From: Mycobacterium sp. SMC-8
GTDB taxonomy: Bacteria; Actinomycetota; Actinomycetes; Mycobacteriales; Mycobacteriaceae
Reading direction: 5' to 3'
DNA: 64,000 nucleotides
Assembly (NCBI RefSeq): GCF_025263565.1
Contig: NZ_CP079865.1
Coordinates: forward strand, 4,402,001-4,466,000
Shown: positions 39,937 through 50,981 of the stretch, in pieces
Numbering within the stretch: position 1 is the stretch's first letter
Layout: every line of letters begins with the position of its first letter
Program-made: the position numbers and the translations under genes
The notes under the pieces: model-generated
Database searches by the model: none
Told to the model about the DNA's origin: nothing
Seen by the model: the letters and a program-made list of their open reading frames with translations, nothing else

Positions 39937-41079
39937 GTGACGCGCGTAGACCTTTCGCCGTTGGCCTGGCTCGACGAGGTCGAGGCGCAGCGGCGTGCCG
40001 CCGGACTGCGGCGCTCCCTTCGCACCCGCGCGCCGGTGGGCGCCGAACTGGACCTGGCCTCCAACGACTACCTCGGTCTCTCCCAGCACCCCCGCGTCAT
40101 CGACGGCGGTGTCGCGGCGTTGCGCACCTGGGGCGCCGGTTCGACCGGCTCCCGCCTGGTGACCGGCAACACCGAGCTACACGAGGAGTTCGAGGACGCG
40201 CTCGCGAGGTTCGTCGGCGCCGAGTCCGCGCTGGTGTTCTCGGCCGGGTACACCGCCAACCTGGGTGCCGTCGTCGCCCTGTCGGGTCCCGGCTCGCTGC
40301 TCGTGTCCGACGCGTTGACGCACGCCTCACTGGTGGACGCCTGCCGGCTCTCACGGGCCCGCGTCGTGGTCACACCGCACAACGACGCCGCCGCCGTCGA
40401 GCAGGCGCTGGCCGACCGCTCCGAGGAGCGCGCCGTCGTGGTCACCGACTCGGTGTTCTCCGCCGACGGCGACCTCGCGCCGCTGCGCGCCCTGCACGCC
40501 GCCTGCCGCCGGTACGGCGCGCTGCTCATCGTGGACGAGGCGCACGGGCTCGGTGTGCGCGGGGCGGGCGGTCGCGGACTGATCGACGAGGTCGGATTGG
40601 CAGGTGCGCCCGATATCGTGATGACCACCACGCTGTCGAAGGCGCTGGGCAGTCAGGGCGGGGTGGTGCTGGGGCCCGCCGCGGTGCGCGCACATCTCGT
40701 CGACGCGGCCCGTCCCTTCATCTTCGACACCGGTCTGGCACCCGCCGCGGTCGGCGCCGCCCACGCCGCGCTGCAGGTGCTGATCGAGGAACCCTGGCGG
40801 GCCCAACGCGTCCTCGACCACGCCGCGACGCTCGCCACACTCTGTGGCGTGCCGGAGGTGCCCACCTCGGCCGTGGTGTCGGTGATCCTCGGCGAGCCAG
40901 AGGTCGCCTTCGGCGCGGCCGCGGCCTGTCTCGAACACGGGGTACGTGTCGGTTGCTTCCGCCCCCCGACGGTGCCCGCGGGTACCTCCCGGCTGCGGTT
41001 GACCGCGCGCGCATCGCTGACCGACGACGAGATGACCCTGGCTCGCGACGTCCTCACCCATGTGCTGGGCGCCCGGTGA
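39937..41079 (+). CDS. bioF: 8-amino-7-oxononanoate synthase
   Basis: A 380-aa alpha-oxoamine synthase that condenses pimeloyl thioester with alanine. Features are [46 protein letters not shown] and the PLP lysine Lys235 in [12 protein letters not shown]. The GTG at 39937 follows GAGGAG by four bases. It overlaps bioD by GTGA. It corresponds to Rv1569. Confidence 0.96.
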   Translation: MTRVDLSPLAWLDEVEAQRRAAGLRRSLRTRAPVGAELDLASNDYLGLSQHPRVIDGGVAALRTWGAGSTGSRLVTGNTELHEEFEDALARFVGAESALVFSAGYTANLGAVVALSGPGSLLVSDALTHASLVDACRLSRARVVVTPHNDAAAVEQALADRSEERAVVVTDSVFSADGDLAPLRALHAACRRYGALLIVDEAHGLGVRGAGGRGLIDEVGLAGAPDIVMTTTLSKALGSQGGVVLGPAAVRAHLVDAARPFIFDTGLAPAAVGAAHAALQVLIEEPWRAQRVLDHAATLATLCGVPEVPTSAVVSVILGEPEVAFGAAAACLEHGVRVGCFRPPTVPAGTSRLRLTARASLTDDEMTLARDVLTHVLGAR

Positions 41080-41756
41080 GCGTCCTGGTCGTCACCGGAA
41101 CCGGGACCGGCATCGGCAAGACGGTCGCCACCGCTGCGTTGGCGTGTCATGCGCGCCTGGCCGGTGTCGAGGTCGCGGTGTGTAAACCGGTGCAGACCGG
41201 CACCCAGGACGGCGACGACGACCTCGCCGAGGTGGCTCGACTCGCCGGGATCGGTGAACTGTATCCACTGGCGAAGTTCCCCGAACCTCTCGCGCCGCTG
41301 GCCGCCGCGCAGCGGGTCGGCGCCGAACTGCCCACCCGCTCTCAGATCCTGGACCTCGTCGCCGCCGCGGACGGTCCGGGCCGGCTCACCCTGGTCGAGG
41401 GCGCGGGCGGACTGCTGGTGGAGATCGGTGCCGACGGCACGACGCTGCGCGACGTCGCCGCCGACCTCGGCGCACCGGTGCTGACCGTCGTGGCGCCGGG
41501 TCTGGGCACGCTGAACCACACCGTCCTGACACTGGAAGCCTTGGCGCACCGGCAGATTCCGAGCGCCGGCCTGGTGATCGGCGCGTGGCCGGCCCAACCC
41601 GGTGTCGCCGAGATCGACAACCGCGACGCGCTGGCCCGTCTGGGCCCTGTCCGCGCGGCCTTGCCCGCCGGTGCCGGGTCGCTCGGACCCGCGGATTTCG
41701 AGCGTCTGAGCGCGGACGCATTCGACCGGAGCTGGGTCCAGAGCCTGGTGGCCTGA
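41076..41756 (+). CDS. bioD: dethiobiotin synthetase
   Basis: A 226-aa ATP-dependent enzyme closing the ureido ring to form dethiobiotin. The Walker A loop GTGTGIGKT is at residues 8-16, followed by VCKPVQTG and [11 protein letters not shown]. The GTG overlaps the bioF stop. Its own stop overlaps the ATG of the following gene (TGATG). It corresponds to Rv1570. Confidence 0.95.
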   Translation: MSVLVVTGTGTGIGKTVATAALACHARLAGVEVAVCKPVQTGTQDGDDDLAEVARLAGIGELYPLAKFPEPLAPLAAAQRVGAELPTRSQILDLVAAADGPGRLTLVEGAGGLLVEIGADGTTLRDVAADLGAPVLTVVAPGLGTLNHTVLTLEALAHRQIPSAGLVIGAWPAQPGVAEIDNRDALARLGPVRAALPAGAGSLGPADFERLSADAFDRSWVQSLVA

Positions 41757-42277
41757 TGGTGCACTCCGTCGAGCTGCTGTTCGACGCCGGGACCGAGGTC
41801 GCGGTGCGCGAAGTCTGGGATGAACTGGGCCGCAACGGGGTTCGCAGCTTGTCCGGGCACCGCTCGCCGACGAACCGGCCACATGTGACACTGACCGTCG
41901 CCACCAAGATCGACGCCGGCGCCGACGATGCGCTGCGCCCGCTGCTCCAGCAGTTCCCGCTGAGCTGTGTGATCGGTGCGCCGATGGTCTTCGGCGGCGG
42001 ACGCTCCGTCACGCTGGTGCGCCTGCTGGTGCCGAGCCGGGAACTACTCGGCCTGCACGCCGAGGTTTACCGGGTATGCCTGCCGCACATCTCCGAAGGT
42101 GCACTGCCGCATTCCGATCCGGGCCGGTGGACACCCCACGTCACGCTGGCGCGTCGGGTACCCGTCGAGAGGCTACCCACAGTCTTCGCGCTGCGCCGTC
42201 TCTTCCGGGACATCGAGGCGACCGCGGTCGGGCTGCGGCACTGGAACGGTGACGACCGCGTGGAGCATCGCATCTGA
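41756..42277 (+). CDS. 2'-5' RNA ligase-like (2H phosphoesterase) protein
   Basis: A 173-aa protein with two H-x-T motifs, His43-V-Thr45 (PHVTLTV) and His128-V-Thr130 (PHVTLARR), the catalytic pair of the 2H phosphoesterase superfamily. Substrates in this family range from cyclic phosphates on RNA to nucleotide derivatives; none is indicated here. It is translationally coupled to bioD, an arrangement kept in M. tuberculosis (Rv1571), but no link to biotin is established. Confidence 0.85.
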   Translation: MVHSVELLFDAGTEVAVREVWDELGRNGVRSLSGHRSPTNRPHVTLTVATKIDAGADDALRPLLQQFPLSCVIGAPMVFGGGRSVTLVRLLVPSRELLGLHAEVYRVCLPHISEGALPHSDPGRWTPHVTLARRVPVERLPTVFALRRLFRDIEATAVGLRHWNGDDRVEHRI

Positions 42278-42347
42278 GCGAGGGCCGGGCGGCAGCAGCG
42301 GCGTCGAGATCGGGTTGCGATGACGCAGAGCGACACGTGTCGGTGAG

Positions 42348-42953
42348 TCAGGAAGGCGGGTCCGCGTCGTACCGCGTCAGACCCGTTCCCGCGGCGGTAT
42401 TCATCTCGATGCCGTCGAGGAGCAGGTGCAGGCCGAACCTGAATCGGGCGCTGGGATCCTCGGTCCACACGGTCTCGACCACATCGGCCCCGGCGGCATC
42501 CCACTGCAGGCGCGACTGCTCGTCGACGGTGAAGCCGAGCACGTAGTAGAGGACCGTGCGGGCGGCCAGCTCGGCGTGGTCGGCGCCCACGCCCGCCTCG
42601 GCCGTCGCCTCGGCCAGACGGCCCAGCAGGTGCGTCATGGCATCGGACCGGCCGGCCGCGAAGCTGGCCGACACCAGCTCCGCCCCGTCGGTGTGAGAGA
42701 GCAGGGCGTCGCGCAGCGCTGCGCAGGCGGTGCTGACGCGGGTGCGCCAGTCACCGCCGACCTCGCCGACAGGCTGCAGGATCCGGTCGGCCACCGCGCC
42801 GAGAAGCTGCTGCTTGTCGGCGAAGTGCCAGTAGAGCGCGCCGGGGGAGACATTGAGCTCACGGGCCAGCCGCCGCATCGACAGGTCGGCGATCCCGTAG
42901 TCGTCCAGCAGTGACGTCGCCGCGTCGACCACGTCCCGTTTGTGGAGCTGCAC
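42348..42953 (-). CDS. bioQ: TetR-family biotin repressor BioQ
   Basis: A 201-aa TetR regulator. The helix-turn-helix (VVDAATSLLDDYGIADLSMRRLARELNVSPGALYWHFADKQQLLGAVA) spans about residues 8-55. It lies between bioFD and bioB and is divergent from bioB. Palindromes TGAAC-N3-GTTCA, the known BioQ motif in mycobacteria and corynebacteria, lie before both bioB and bioF. Its GTG follows TAGGGT by six bases, so the mRNA should be leaderless, and its promoter overlaps that of bioB, suggesting autoregulation. It converges on the 2H phosphoesterase gene with a 70-bp gap. Confidence 0.92.
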   Translation of the reverse strand: MQLHKRDVVDAATSLLDDYGIADLSMRRLARELNVSPGALYWHFADKQQLLGAVADRILQPVGEVGGDWRTRVSTACAALRDALLSHTDGAELVSASFAAGRSDAMTHLLGRLAEATAEAGVGADHAELAARTVLYYVLGFTVDEQSRLQWDAAGADVVETVWTEDPSARFRFGLHLLLDGIEMNTAAGTGLTRYDADPPS

Positions 42954-42959
42954 GGCGAT

Positions 42960-44049
<1,090 letters not shown>

Positions 44050-44078
44050 TCCGACGGCACGGTAGAACCGATCAGGTG

Positions 44079-44315
44079 ATGGTCACCGACAGCACAGAGC
44101 TCCCCGCGCCGGTCGGCGCGGGCGTGTTCAACGTCTACACCGGCGCCCAGGCGGGCAGCGCGGTCCCCACCGCGGCCCAGCTGGGCCTGGAGCCGCCGCG
44201 GTTCTGCGCCGCGTGCGGCCGCCGGATGATCGTTCAGGTTCGCCCCGACGGCTGGTGGGCCAAATGCTCGCGGCACGGGCTGGTGGACTCCACCGACCTG
44301 GACCGGTACCGGTGA
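44079..44315 (+). CDS. bsaP: biotin synthase auxiliary protein
   Basis: A 78-aa protein downstream of bioB, corresponding to Rv1590. It has a C-x2-C motif (Cys43, Cys46 in FCAACGRRM) and Cys63 in WAKCSRHG. BsaP has been reported as the auxiliary iron-sulfur protein that mycobacterial BioB needs for activity; the cysteines and gene position agree. ATG at 44079 is chosen; GTG at 44076 is adjacent and equally readable. It overlaps the next gene by GTGA. Confidence 0.85.
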   Translation: MVTDSTELPAPVGAGVFNVYTGAQAGSAVPTAAQLGLEPPRFCAACGRRMIVQVRPDGWWAKCSRHGLVDSTDLDRYR

Positions 44316-44968
44316 CCGGTCAGGCCGCCGCGCCGGCGGTCTCCCGTACCCGGGCGATGCTGACCGTCGTGGCGGGGCTCGCCGCGTCCGGGATCGTCGT
44401 CGGCGCGCTGTGGGCCTGGCTGGCACCGCCGATCCACGGGGTGATCGCGTTGACCCGCAGCGGCGACCGGATCAAGGCCGCGCTCGGTGCCGAGTCCGAC
44501 CACTGGTTCACCTCGGCCGCCCTCGTGGTCGGCATGCTCTCGGTGCTCGCCGTCGTGGCGGCGGTGCTGGTGTGGCAGTGGCGGGCGCATCGCGGACCGG
44601 CCATGGTCGCGGCCCTGGCGGTCGGTGCTGTCGCCGCGGCGGCGACCACCACCGGCGTCGGCGCGCTGCTCGCGCATCTGCGCTACGGCGGCATCGACCT
44701 CGCCGCCGCGCCGGTCTCCGAGCAGCAGCGGGTGCACTACATCACCGAAGCTCCGGCGGTGTTCTTCGGCCACTCACCGCTGCAGATCGCGGTGACGCTG
44801 CTCTATCCCGCGGCGGTCGCCGCGATCGTGTACCTGCTGGCCGCGGTGGCCACCCCGCGCGACGATCTCGGAGCGTGGCCGCCGGTCGAATATCCCGTCG
44901 GAACTACTGGTCGAACCGGGACAGGGGCTGACGTTCCACCCGTCGTCCCAACATCACCTGCGCCGTGA
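44312..44968 (+). CDS. DUF2567-type membrane protein (Rv1591-like)
   Basis: A 218-aa protein with four hydrophobic segments and a Gly/Thr/Pro-rich C-terminal tail, matching the actinobacterial DUF2567 pattern ([40 protein letters not shown]). The GTG overlaps the bsaP stop, tying it to the bioB operon. Its function is unknown. The last 65 bp overlap the convergent lipase gene, an unusually long antisense overlap. Confidence 0.8.
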   Translation: MTGQAAAPAVSRTRAMLTVVAGLAASGIVVGALWAWLAPPIHGVIALTRSGDRIKAALGAESDHWFTSAALVVGMLSVLAVVAAVLVWQWRAHRGPAMVAALAVGAVAAAATTTGVGALLAHLRYGGIDLAAAPVSEQQRVHYITEAPAVFFGHSPLQIAVTLLYPAAVAAIVYLLAAVATPRDDLGAWPPVEYPVGTTGRTGTGADVPPVVPTSPAP

Positions 44969-46256
44969 TCTTGCCGAGGGTCAGCATGCCGCGGTAGGTC
45001 GACGGGTTCAGCAGCGTCGGCCACTTGGTGCGCGAGATGTGCGTGCGCAACGGCCGCCCGGCGAAGCGATCACGCAACCAGCGCAGAGTCATCGGCGCCG
45101 ACATCGGGTGCAGCAGCAGGTGTTCGCTGAGTGCGTCGCGATGGTAGGTGACGCTCGCGCCGCCCCTGGTGTAGGTCTCGGTCAGCTCGTCGATGTCGTC
45201 GACCGAGATGATCCGGTCGTGGACGGCCTGAACGATCAGCACCGGGACCTTCGGCGCCGCGGTGCCGAGTTTGATGCTGTCGAACACGTGCTGGACTTCG
45301 GGCGAGAGGAGGATCTCCTCGAGCGGACGGTCGATCATGTGGGCCATGTCCTTGCCGGCGAGGCTGAGCATGGCGTGGGCGGTGGTCATCTTCTCGATGC
45401 GGGCGAGCATCGCCTTGCCGTCCTCGGTGGCGTGCTGCTGGATAATGCGGTTCAGGTCGGGATAGATGTGGGTGAGCGCGGCCACCACCATGGCCGGCAG
45501 CCCCGAGTAGATGCTGCCGTTGAGGCGGCGGAACGCGTGTCCGAGGTCTCCGACCGGTGAGCCCAGGACGGCGCCGACCACGTTGAGGTCGGGGGCGTAG
45601 CTGTCCTGGACCTCGGCGGCCCACGCCGACGCCAGTCCGCCACCGGAGTAGCCCCACAGGCCCACAGGGGCGTCCTGGGACAGCCCCAACGGCGCGTGGT
45701 TGACGGCCGCGCGGACCCCGTCGAGCACGTGGTAGCCGGGCTCGAACGGGGCGCCCCACATGCCGGCGGTGCCCTCGTGGTCGGGAACCGACACCGCCCA
45801 CCCCTCGGCGAGTGCGGCGGCGACGAGCAGGAACTCGAACTGCGCGACGGAGCCGATGGCCTTGGCGCCGCGCCGCAGCGCGTAGGACGGGAAACATCGT
45901 CCCGCCACGGCGTCGATGGCGCACTGGTAGGACACGATAGGCATGGGGCGTTCGGAGGTCCGCTCGGCCGGGGCCACCACGGTCGTCACCGTGGCCTGCG
46001 GCTCGCCGTTGAGGTCGGTGGTGCGGTAGAGCAGCTGGGTGGCGTGGAATTTCTGAGGTATCACCCCGAGAAACGCGAGCTCGACGTCGCGGGAACGCAG
46101 CACTGTGCCGGGCCGGGCGTGTTCGAAGCCCTGCGGGGGTTCGTAGAAAGGATCCTCGGCCGGGATCGTCGGCCGGGACCTGGGCTGGAGTGGTTCATGA
46201 ATCGGTTGGCCGATCCATTCAGCGTCGGTCGACCGTGCCACATTGCCCACGTCCAT
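44904..46256 (-). CDS. secretory-lipase-type (LIP family) alpha/beta hydrolase
   Basis: A 450-aa hydrolase like Rv1592c. The nucleophile is Ser204 in [17 protein letters not shown] supplies the likely Asp and SEHLLLHPM the likely His. The pattern ([26 protein letters not shown]) is that of the PF03583 lipase family. No signal peptide is evident, since the N-terminus is polar ([18 protein letters not shown]). The ATG is followed by a family-typical [18 protein letters not shown] segment. The substrate is probably a lipid ester. Confidence 0.88.
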   Translation of the reverse strand: MDVGNVARSTDAEWIGQPIHEPLQPRSRPTIPAEDPFYEPPQGFEHARPGTVLRSRDVELAFLGVIPQKFHATQLLYRTTDLNGEPQATVTTVVAPAERTSERPMPIVSYQCAIDAVAGRCFPSYALRRGAKAIGSVAQFEFLLVAAALAEGWAVSVPDHEGTAGMWGAPFEPGYHVLDGVRAAVNHAPLGLSQDAPVGLWGYSGGGLASAWAAEVQDSYAPDLNVVGAVLGSPVGDLGHAFRRLNGSIYSGLPAMVVAALTHIYPDLNRIIQQHATEDGKAMLARIEKMTTAHAMLSLAGKDMAHMIDRPLEEILLSPEVQHVFDSIKLGTAAPKVPVLIVQAVHDRIISVDDIDELTETYTRGGASVTYHRDALSEHLLLHPMSAPMTLRWLRDRFAGRPLRTHISRTKWPTLLNPSTYRGMLTLGKITAQVMLGRRVERQPLSRFDQ

Positions 46257-46298
46257 TTAGGCATTCTTACTTAAGAAGGCCTTAAGAAGCCAGTCGAC

Positions 46299-47003
46299 TC
46301 ACCCGGGCGGACGCAACGCGGCGAACTCGTCGGTGACGCGGTATCGCGAGTCGGTGAACCGGTAGAGGGAGGCCGGGCGACCGCCGCTGCGCCCGGAGCG
46401 GGCCGTGGTGCCGGTGCGGGTGATCACCTGGCGGCGCTCCAGCACGCGTTGCAAGTTTGTCGCGTCGACCGGGTGCCCGAGTGCCGCGCTGTAGATGTCA
46501 CGGAGCGTCGACAACGCGAACTCCGCTGGCGCCAAGGCGAATCCGATGTTCGTGTAGGACAGCTTGGCGATCAGCCGGTTGTGTGCGTGGGCCACCATCG
46601 GACCGTGGTCGAACGCCGTTGCGGGCAGATCGCTGACCGGGTGCCAGCGGGTGTCCGGCGGTAGCTCAGGTGTGGCGGGGGAGGGTACGAGGCCGAGGAA
46701 CGTCGAGGCGATGGTGCGCGGCCCGGGGACGCGCTGCGGTTCGGAGAAGACGGCCAGCTGCTCCAGGTGGGCCAGCTCACGCAGATCCACCTTCTCGGCG
46801 AGCTGACGCCGAACCGAACTCGTCAGGTCCTCGTCCGGGCCGAGGCGGCCACCGGGTAACGCCCAGCGGCCCTTCTCCGGACCCAGGCCACGTTCCCACA
46901 GCAGCACGTGAAGTGCGGGTTTACCGCTGGTGGCCGGTGATTGACCTTGCCGCACCTGGAACACCGCGGCGAGTACCTCGTGCTCGGTGCTAGTATGAGC
47001 CAT
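46299..47003 (-). CDS. nrtR: Nudix-related transcriptional regulator of NAD synthesis
   Basis: A 234-aa protein with an N-terminal Nudix-like domain and a C-terminal winged helix (RVLERRQVITRTG ... GRPASLYRFTDSRYRV). The Nudix box is degenerate (GGRLGPDEDLTSSVRRQLAEKVDL: RQ for RE, AEK for EEx), typical of NrtR, which binds ADP-ribose instead of hydrolysing it. It is divergent from nadABC with a perfect palindrome between. The ATG follows TACAAT by seven bases, so it should be leaderless. It corresponds to Rv1593c. Confidence 0.92.
   Translation of the reverse strand: MAHTSTEHEVLAAVFQVRQGQSPATSGKPALHVLLWERGLGPEKGRWALPGGRLGPDEDLTSSVRRQLAEKVDLRELAHLEQLAVFSEPQRVPGPRTIASTFLGLVPSPATPELPPDTRWHPVSDLPATAFDHGPMVAHAHNRLIAKLSYTNIGFALAPAEFALSTLRDIYSAALGHPVDATNLQRVLERRQVITRTGTTARSGRSGGRPASLYRFTDSRYRVTDEFAALRPPG
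46991..46996 (+). promoter_or_regulatory. -10 element for nadABC
   Basis: TAGTAT, within the first codons of nrtR. Transcription would start at about 47003, at the edge of the NrtR palindrome, leaving a leader of about 48 bases with a Shine-Dalgarno sequence. Confidence 0.4.
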
Positions 47004-47026
47004 GTTTTCGATTGTAAGTCGAAAAC
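47004..47026. promoter_or_regulatory. NrtR operator
   Basis: GTTTTCGA-N7-TCGAAAAC, perfect 8-bp arms, starting one base from the nrtR ATG. The spacer contains the minus-strand -10 TACAAT (47016-47011) of nrtR itself, so binding should silence nrtR as well as nadABC. Confidence 0.75.
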
Positions 47027-47050
47027 CTCGATGACGTGAAGGAGTCAGCG

Positions 47051-48094
47051 ATGACGGTGCTCGCTGGAAGGCTTGACGCGGAACTGACGGACCGCATCGT
47101 GGACGGCCCGGACGGTTTCTCGGGCGTCGACGGGGACGAGGCGTGGGCCGCCGAAGTGCGCCGTCTCCTCGATCTGCGGGGCGCGACGCTGCTGGCGCAC
47201 AACTACCAGCTGCCCGCAATCCAGGACGTCGCCGACCACGTGGGCGATTCGCTCGCGCTGTCGCGGATCGCCGCGGAGGCCCCCGAGGACACCATCGTGT
47301 TCGCCGGCGTCCATTTCATGGCCGAGACGGCCAAGATCCTCTCGCCGGAGAAGACGGTCTTGATCCCGGATCAGCGGGCCGGGTGCTCGCTGGCCGACTC
47401 GATCACCGCCGAGGAACTGCGGGCGTGGAAGGCCGAGCACCCCGGTGCGGTGGTGGTGTCCTACGTCAACACCACCGCCGCGGTGAAGGCCGAGACCGAC
47501 ATCTGCTGCACGTCTTCGAACGCCGTAGAGGTCGTGGCCTCGATTCCCGAGGAGCGCGAGGTGCTGTTCTGCCCCGACCAGTTCCTCGGCGCGCACGTCC
47601 GGCGGATGACCGGCCGCAAGAACCTGCACGTGTGGGCCGGCGAATGCCATGTGCACGCCGGTATCAACGGTGACGAACTCGCCGACCAGGCGCGCAGCCA
47701 TCCCGATGCCGAGCTGTTCGTCCATCCTGAATGTGGTTGCGCCACTTCGGCTCTCTACCTCGCCGGCGAGGGCGCCTTCCCCGAGGATCGGGTCAAGATC
47801 CTGTCCACCGGTGGCATGCTCGACGCCGCCCGCGAGACCGGGGCCCGCCAGGTGCTGGTGGCCACCGAGGTCGGCATGCTGCACCAGTTGCGGCGCGCCG
47901 CACCCGACGTCGACTTCAAGGCCGTCAACGACCGTGCGTCGTGCCGGTACATGAAGATGATCACCCCCGCTGCGATGCTGCGCTGCCTGGTCGAGGGGGC
48001 CGACGAGGTCCATGTCGATCTCGACACCGCCCGGCTGGCGCGCGCCAGTGTGCAACGGATGATCGAGATCGGGCAGCCCGGCGGCGGGGAATGA
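47051..48094 (+). CDS. nadA: quinolinate synthase
   Basis: A 347-aa 4Fe-4S enzyme condensing iminoaspartate with dihydroxyacetone phosphate to quinolinate. Cysteines in [25 protein letters not shown] and [14 protein letters not shown] fit the cluster ligands. ATG at 47051 is six bases after GAAGGAG. It overlaps nadB by ATGA. It corresponds to Rv1594. Confidence 0.96.
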   Translation: MTVLAGRLDAELTDRIVDGPDGFSGVDGDEAWAAEVRRLLDLRGATLLAHNYQLPAIQDVADHVGDSLALSRIAAEAPEDTIVFAGVHFMAETAKILSPEKTVLIPDQRAGCSLADSITAEELRAWKAEHPGAVVVSYVNTTAAVKAETDICCTSSNAVEVVASIPEEREVLFCPDQFLGAHVRRMTGRKNLHVWAGECHVHAGINGDELADQARSHPDAELFVHPECGCATSALYLAGEGAFPEDRVKILSTGGMLDAARETGARQVLVATEVGMLHQLRRAAPDVDFKAVNDRASCRYMKMITPAAMLRCLVEGADEVHVDLDTARLARASVQRMIEIGQPGGGE

Positions 48095-49662
48095 CCGCGC
48101 CGGGGTGCGGCGGGGCAGGCGTGTGGCGCCAGCGCGCCGACGTCGTCATCGTCGGCACCGGGGTTGCCGGGCTCGCCGCCGCACTGGCGGCGCACCGCCG
48201 CGGCCGCAAGGTTGTGCTCCTGAGCAAGGCCGGTGAGACAGCCACCTTCTACGCCCAGGGCGGGATCGCGGTCGTCCTCCCCGACGCCCTGCGGGCAGAC
48301 GGCGACTCGGTCGACGCCCACGTGGCCGACACGCTGGCCGCCGGCGCCGGGCTGTGTGATCCCGAAACGGTCCGCTCGATCGTCGCCGACGGCTCTCGCG
48401 CGGTCTCCGACCTGGTGGATGCCGGCGCCCGTTTCGACGAGACGACCCCCGGGCGGTGGGCGCTGACCCGCGAGGGCGGCCACACCCGGCGGCGCATCAT
48501 CCACTCGGGAGGCGACGCCACGGGTGCCGAGGTGCAGCGTGCGCTCGACTACGCGGCCTCGACACTGGACATCCGTCGCAACCACGTCGCGTTGGACCTG
48601 GTGGTCGACGACAACGCGGTGGCCGGGGTGTCGGTGCTCAGCCCCGACGGGTTCGGCGTCGTGTACGCGCCGTCGGTGATTCTTGCGACGGGCGGTCTGG
48701 GGCACCTGTACTCGGCCACCACGAACCCCGACGGCTCGACCGGTGACGGCGTCGCGCTCGCCCTGTGGGCCGGCGTGCCGGTCGCCGACCTCGAGTTCAT
48801 CCAGTTCCATCCGACCATGCTCTACACCGGCCCGGGCGGTGGTCGGCGTCCGCTGATCACCGAGGCCCTGCGCGGCGAAGGGGCGAAACTGATTGACGCC
48901 CGGGGGCGTTCAGTGACAGCAGGGGTGCACCCGATGGGGGACCTGGCGCCGCGTGACGTGGTGACGGCGGCAATCGAGGCGCGGTTGTCCGAGACTGGAA
49001 ATCCGTGTGTCTATCTCGACGCGCGGGAGGTGGCCGATGTCACGACGCGGTTCCCGACCGTCTACCGGGCGTGCCTGCAGGCGGGAGTCGATCCGGTCCG
49101 GCAGCCGATCCCGGTGGTGCCCGGTGCCCATTACAGCTGCGGCGGCGTGGTCACCGACGTGCAGGGGCGCACGCAACTCCCAGGGCTCTTCGCCGCCGGC
49201 GAGGTCGCTCGCACCGGCATGCACGGCGCCAATCGGCTCGCCTCCAACAGCCTGCTGGAGGGGTTGGTCGTCGGCGGGCGCGCCGGTCAGGCGGCGGCCA
49301 CCCACGCCGAGGCGGTCGGGCCCAGCCGGGTGATGGATCCCGCCCCGGCCATCCGGCCCGTCCTGGCGCGCGCCGAGCTGCAGCGGGTGATGACCCGGCA
49401 CGCGTCGGTGGTGCGCCACGGTGACGGGCTGAGGGAGCTGATCCGCCGGCTCGATACGGCGACGCCGCGCGCGCTTCGGTCGCGGGCGGACTTCGAGGAC
49501 GCGGCGTTGACCGCGGTCGCCGGCGCGGTGGCGGCCTCGGCCCTGGCGCGCGCCGAAACCCTTGGCTGCCACCACCGTTCGGACTTCCCCGACCCGGATC
49601 CGGAGGCGGTCGCCTCGGTAGGCGGGGCGGCCCGGGCCGCGGTGGCGGTGGGATGCCGATGA
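48091..49662 (+). CDS. nadB: L-aspartate oxidase
   Basis: A 523-aa flavoprotein oxidising aspartate to iminoaspartate for NadA. The FAD dinucleotide fold is [21 protein letters not shown] near the N-terminus; [23 protein letters not shown] and [21 protein letters not shown] are family blocks. It overlaps nadA and nadC by ATGA, so the three genes are translationally coupled. It corresponds to Rv1595. Confidence 0.96.
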   Translation: MTAPGCGGAGVWRQRADVVIVGTGVAGLAAALAAHRRGRKVVLLSKAGETATFYAQGGIAVVLPDALRADGDSVDAHVADTLAAGAGLCDPETVRSIVADGSRAVSDLVDAGARFDETTPGRWALTREGGHTRRRIIHSGGDATGAEVQRALDYAASTLDIRRNHVALDLVVDDNAVAGVSVLSPDGFGVVYAPSVILATGGLGHLYSATTNPDGSTGDGVALALWAGVPVADLEFIQFHPTMLYTGPGGGRRPLITEALRGEGAKLIDARGRSVTAGVHPMGDLAPRDVVTAAIEARLSETGNPCVYLDAREVADVTTRFPTVYRACLQAGVDPVRQPIPVVPGAHYSCGGVVTDVQGRTQLPGLFAAGEVARTGMHGANRLASNSLLEGLVVGGRAGQAAATHAEAVGPSRVMDPAPAIRPVLARAELQRVMTRHASVVRHGDGLRELIRRLDTATPRALRSRADFEDAALTAVAGAVAASALARAETLGCHHRSDFPDPDPEAVASVGGAARAAVAVGCR

Positions 49663-50516
49663 CGCTCACCGACACCGAGCTCACCGAGGCTCGCGCCGTG
49701 ATCGTGCGCGCGCTCGACGAGGACCTGCGCTACGGACCCGACGTGACGACACTGGCCACCGTGCCCGGCGAGGCGCGCACCACCGCGTCGATGGTGCCCC
49801 GCGAACCTGGTGTGGTTGCCGGCCTCGACCTGGCGCTGCTGGTGCTCGACGAAGTGCTCGGCGCCGGCGGGTACCAGGTAAAACACCGGGTCACCGACGG
49901 CACCCGGCTGGACTCCGGCGAGGTCGCGCTCGCCGTGGAGGGGCCCACGCAGGGCCTGCTCACAGCGGAGCGCACGATGCTGAACCTGGTGTGCCATCTG
50001 TCCGGCGTCGCGACCGCCACGGCGGCCTGGGTCGAGGCGGTGTCCGGCACCAGAGCGCAGATCCGCGACACCCGCAAGACGCTGCCCGGCCTGCGGGCGC
50101 TGCAGAAGTATGCGGTACGGGTGGGCGGCGGCACCAATCACCGGCTGGGCCTGGGGGACGCCGCGTTGATCAAGGACAATCACGTCGCCGCCGCCGGTTC
50201 GGTCGTCGCTGCGCTGCGCCAAGTACGTTCGGCGGCACCGGATCTGCCGTGTGAGGTGGAGGTGGACTCGCTGGAGCAGCTCGACGAGGTGCTCGCCGAG
50301 GATGTGGAACTGGTGCTGCTCGACAATTTCCCGGTGTGGCAGACACAGATCGCGGTGCAGCGCCGTGACGCACGCTCACCGCGCACCAAGCTGGAGTCCT
50401 CGGGCGGTCTGGCCTTGGAGAACGCCGCCGACTACGCCGGCACCGGCGTGGATTATCTGGCGGTCGGCGCGCTGACCCACTCGGTGCGGGTGCTCGATCT
50501 CGGGTTGGATCTGTAG
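49659..50516 (+). CDS. nadC: nicotinate-nucleotide pyrophosphorylase (quinolinate phosphoribosyltransferase)
   Basis: A 285-aa enzyme that transfers phosphoribose to quinolinate with decarboxylation. Signature stretches are RDTRKTLPGLRALQKYAVRVGGG, LGLGDAALIKDNHVAAAG and VEVDSLEQLDEVL. ATG at 49659 forms an ATGA overlap and gives the same length as the M. tuberculosis enzyme (Rv1596); ATG at 49653 would add two residues. Confidence 0.96.
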   Translation: MTLTDTELTEARAVIVRALDEDLRYGPDVTTLATVPGEARTTASMVPREPGVVAGLDLALLVLDEVLGAGGYQVKHRVTDGTRLDSGEVALAVEGPTQGLLTAERTMLNLVCHLSGVATATAAWVEAVSGTRAQIRDTRKTLPGLRALQKYAVRVGGGTNHRLGLGDAALIKDNHVAAAGSVVAALRQVRSAAPDLPCEVEVDSLEQLDEVLAEDVELVLLDNFPVWQTQIAVQRRDARSPRTKLESSGGLALENAADYAGTGVDYLAVGALTHSVRVLDLGLDL

Positions 50517-50519
50517 ACC

Positions 50520-50978
50520 ATGAAGGTGTCGCCGGCCGTCGCGATGTTCGCACTCACCACTGCGGTGCTGGCTCTGGGGGTCGCGGTGTGGGCACTGCTG
50601 CGCACCGTCGACTCCGGTCCCGACTACACCGACCAGCAGCGCGCCGAGGCCACGGCGGGGATCTGCGCGGCGTTCCACACCGTGCGTACCGGCGTCGCGA
50701 CCAACACCAACGTCGAAGCGCCGGACGACATCGCCGGTGCGCTGGCGGCCGCGGCCAACGCCCGGGTGTCGCTGTTCGACGGCGGGCAGTACCTGCTGGC
50801 GCGGCTGGACCCGGCGACCCCCGGTGACCTGGCTGGGGAGGTGCGCCGGTTCGCCGACCAGTTGATGGACATCGGCGCCGCGGCCACCGCAGGTGTGCCG
50901 AACGACGATCCGGCGCAGGCGGCGCGGCTGCAGGACGCCGAGGCGGCCAGCACCGCGATCAGCGGCCGCTGCCGATAG
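50520..50978 (+). CDS. small membrane-anchored protein of unknown function
   Basis: A 152-aa protein with one N-terminal hydrophobic segment (about residues 7-27, AMFALTTAVLALGVAVWALL) and a mostly alpha-helical, alanine-rich extracytoplasmic domain containing two cysteines (IC near residue 48 and the penultimate Cys). The start lies three bases after nadC, so it is probably co-transcribed. I recognise no family beyond mycobacterial conserved proteins. Confidence 0.72.
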   Translation: MKVSPAVAMFALTTAVLALGVAVWALLRTVDSGPDYTDQQRAEATAGICAAFHTVRTGVATNTNVEAPDDIAGALAAAANARVSLFDGGQYLLARLDPATPGDLAGEVRRFADQLMDIGAAATAGVPNDDPAQAARLQDAEAASTAISGRCR

Positions 50979-50981
50979 CGG

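Noticed and set aside
39882..41756. Long plus-strand frame starting in the bioF leader and running through bioF into bioD
   Set aside because: Inside bioF it is a shadow frame with Arg/Ala-rich sequence; only the final part is the real bioD gene starting at 41076.
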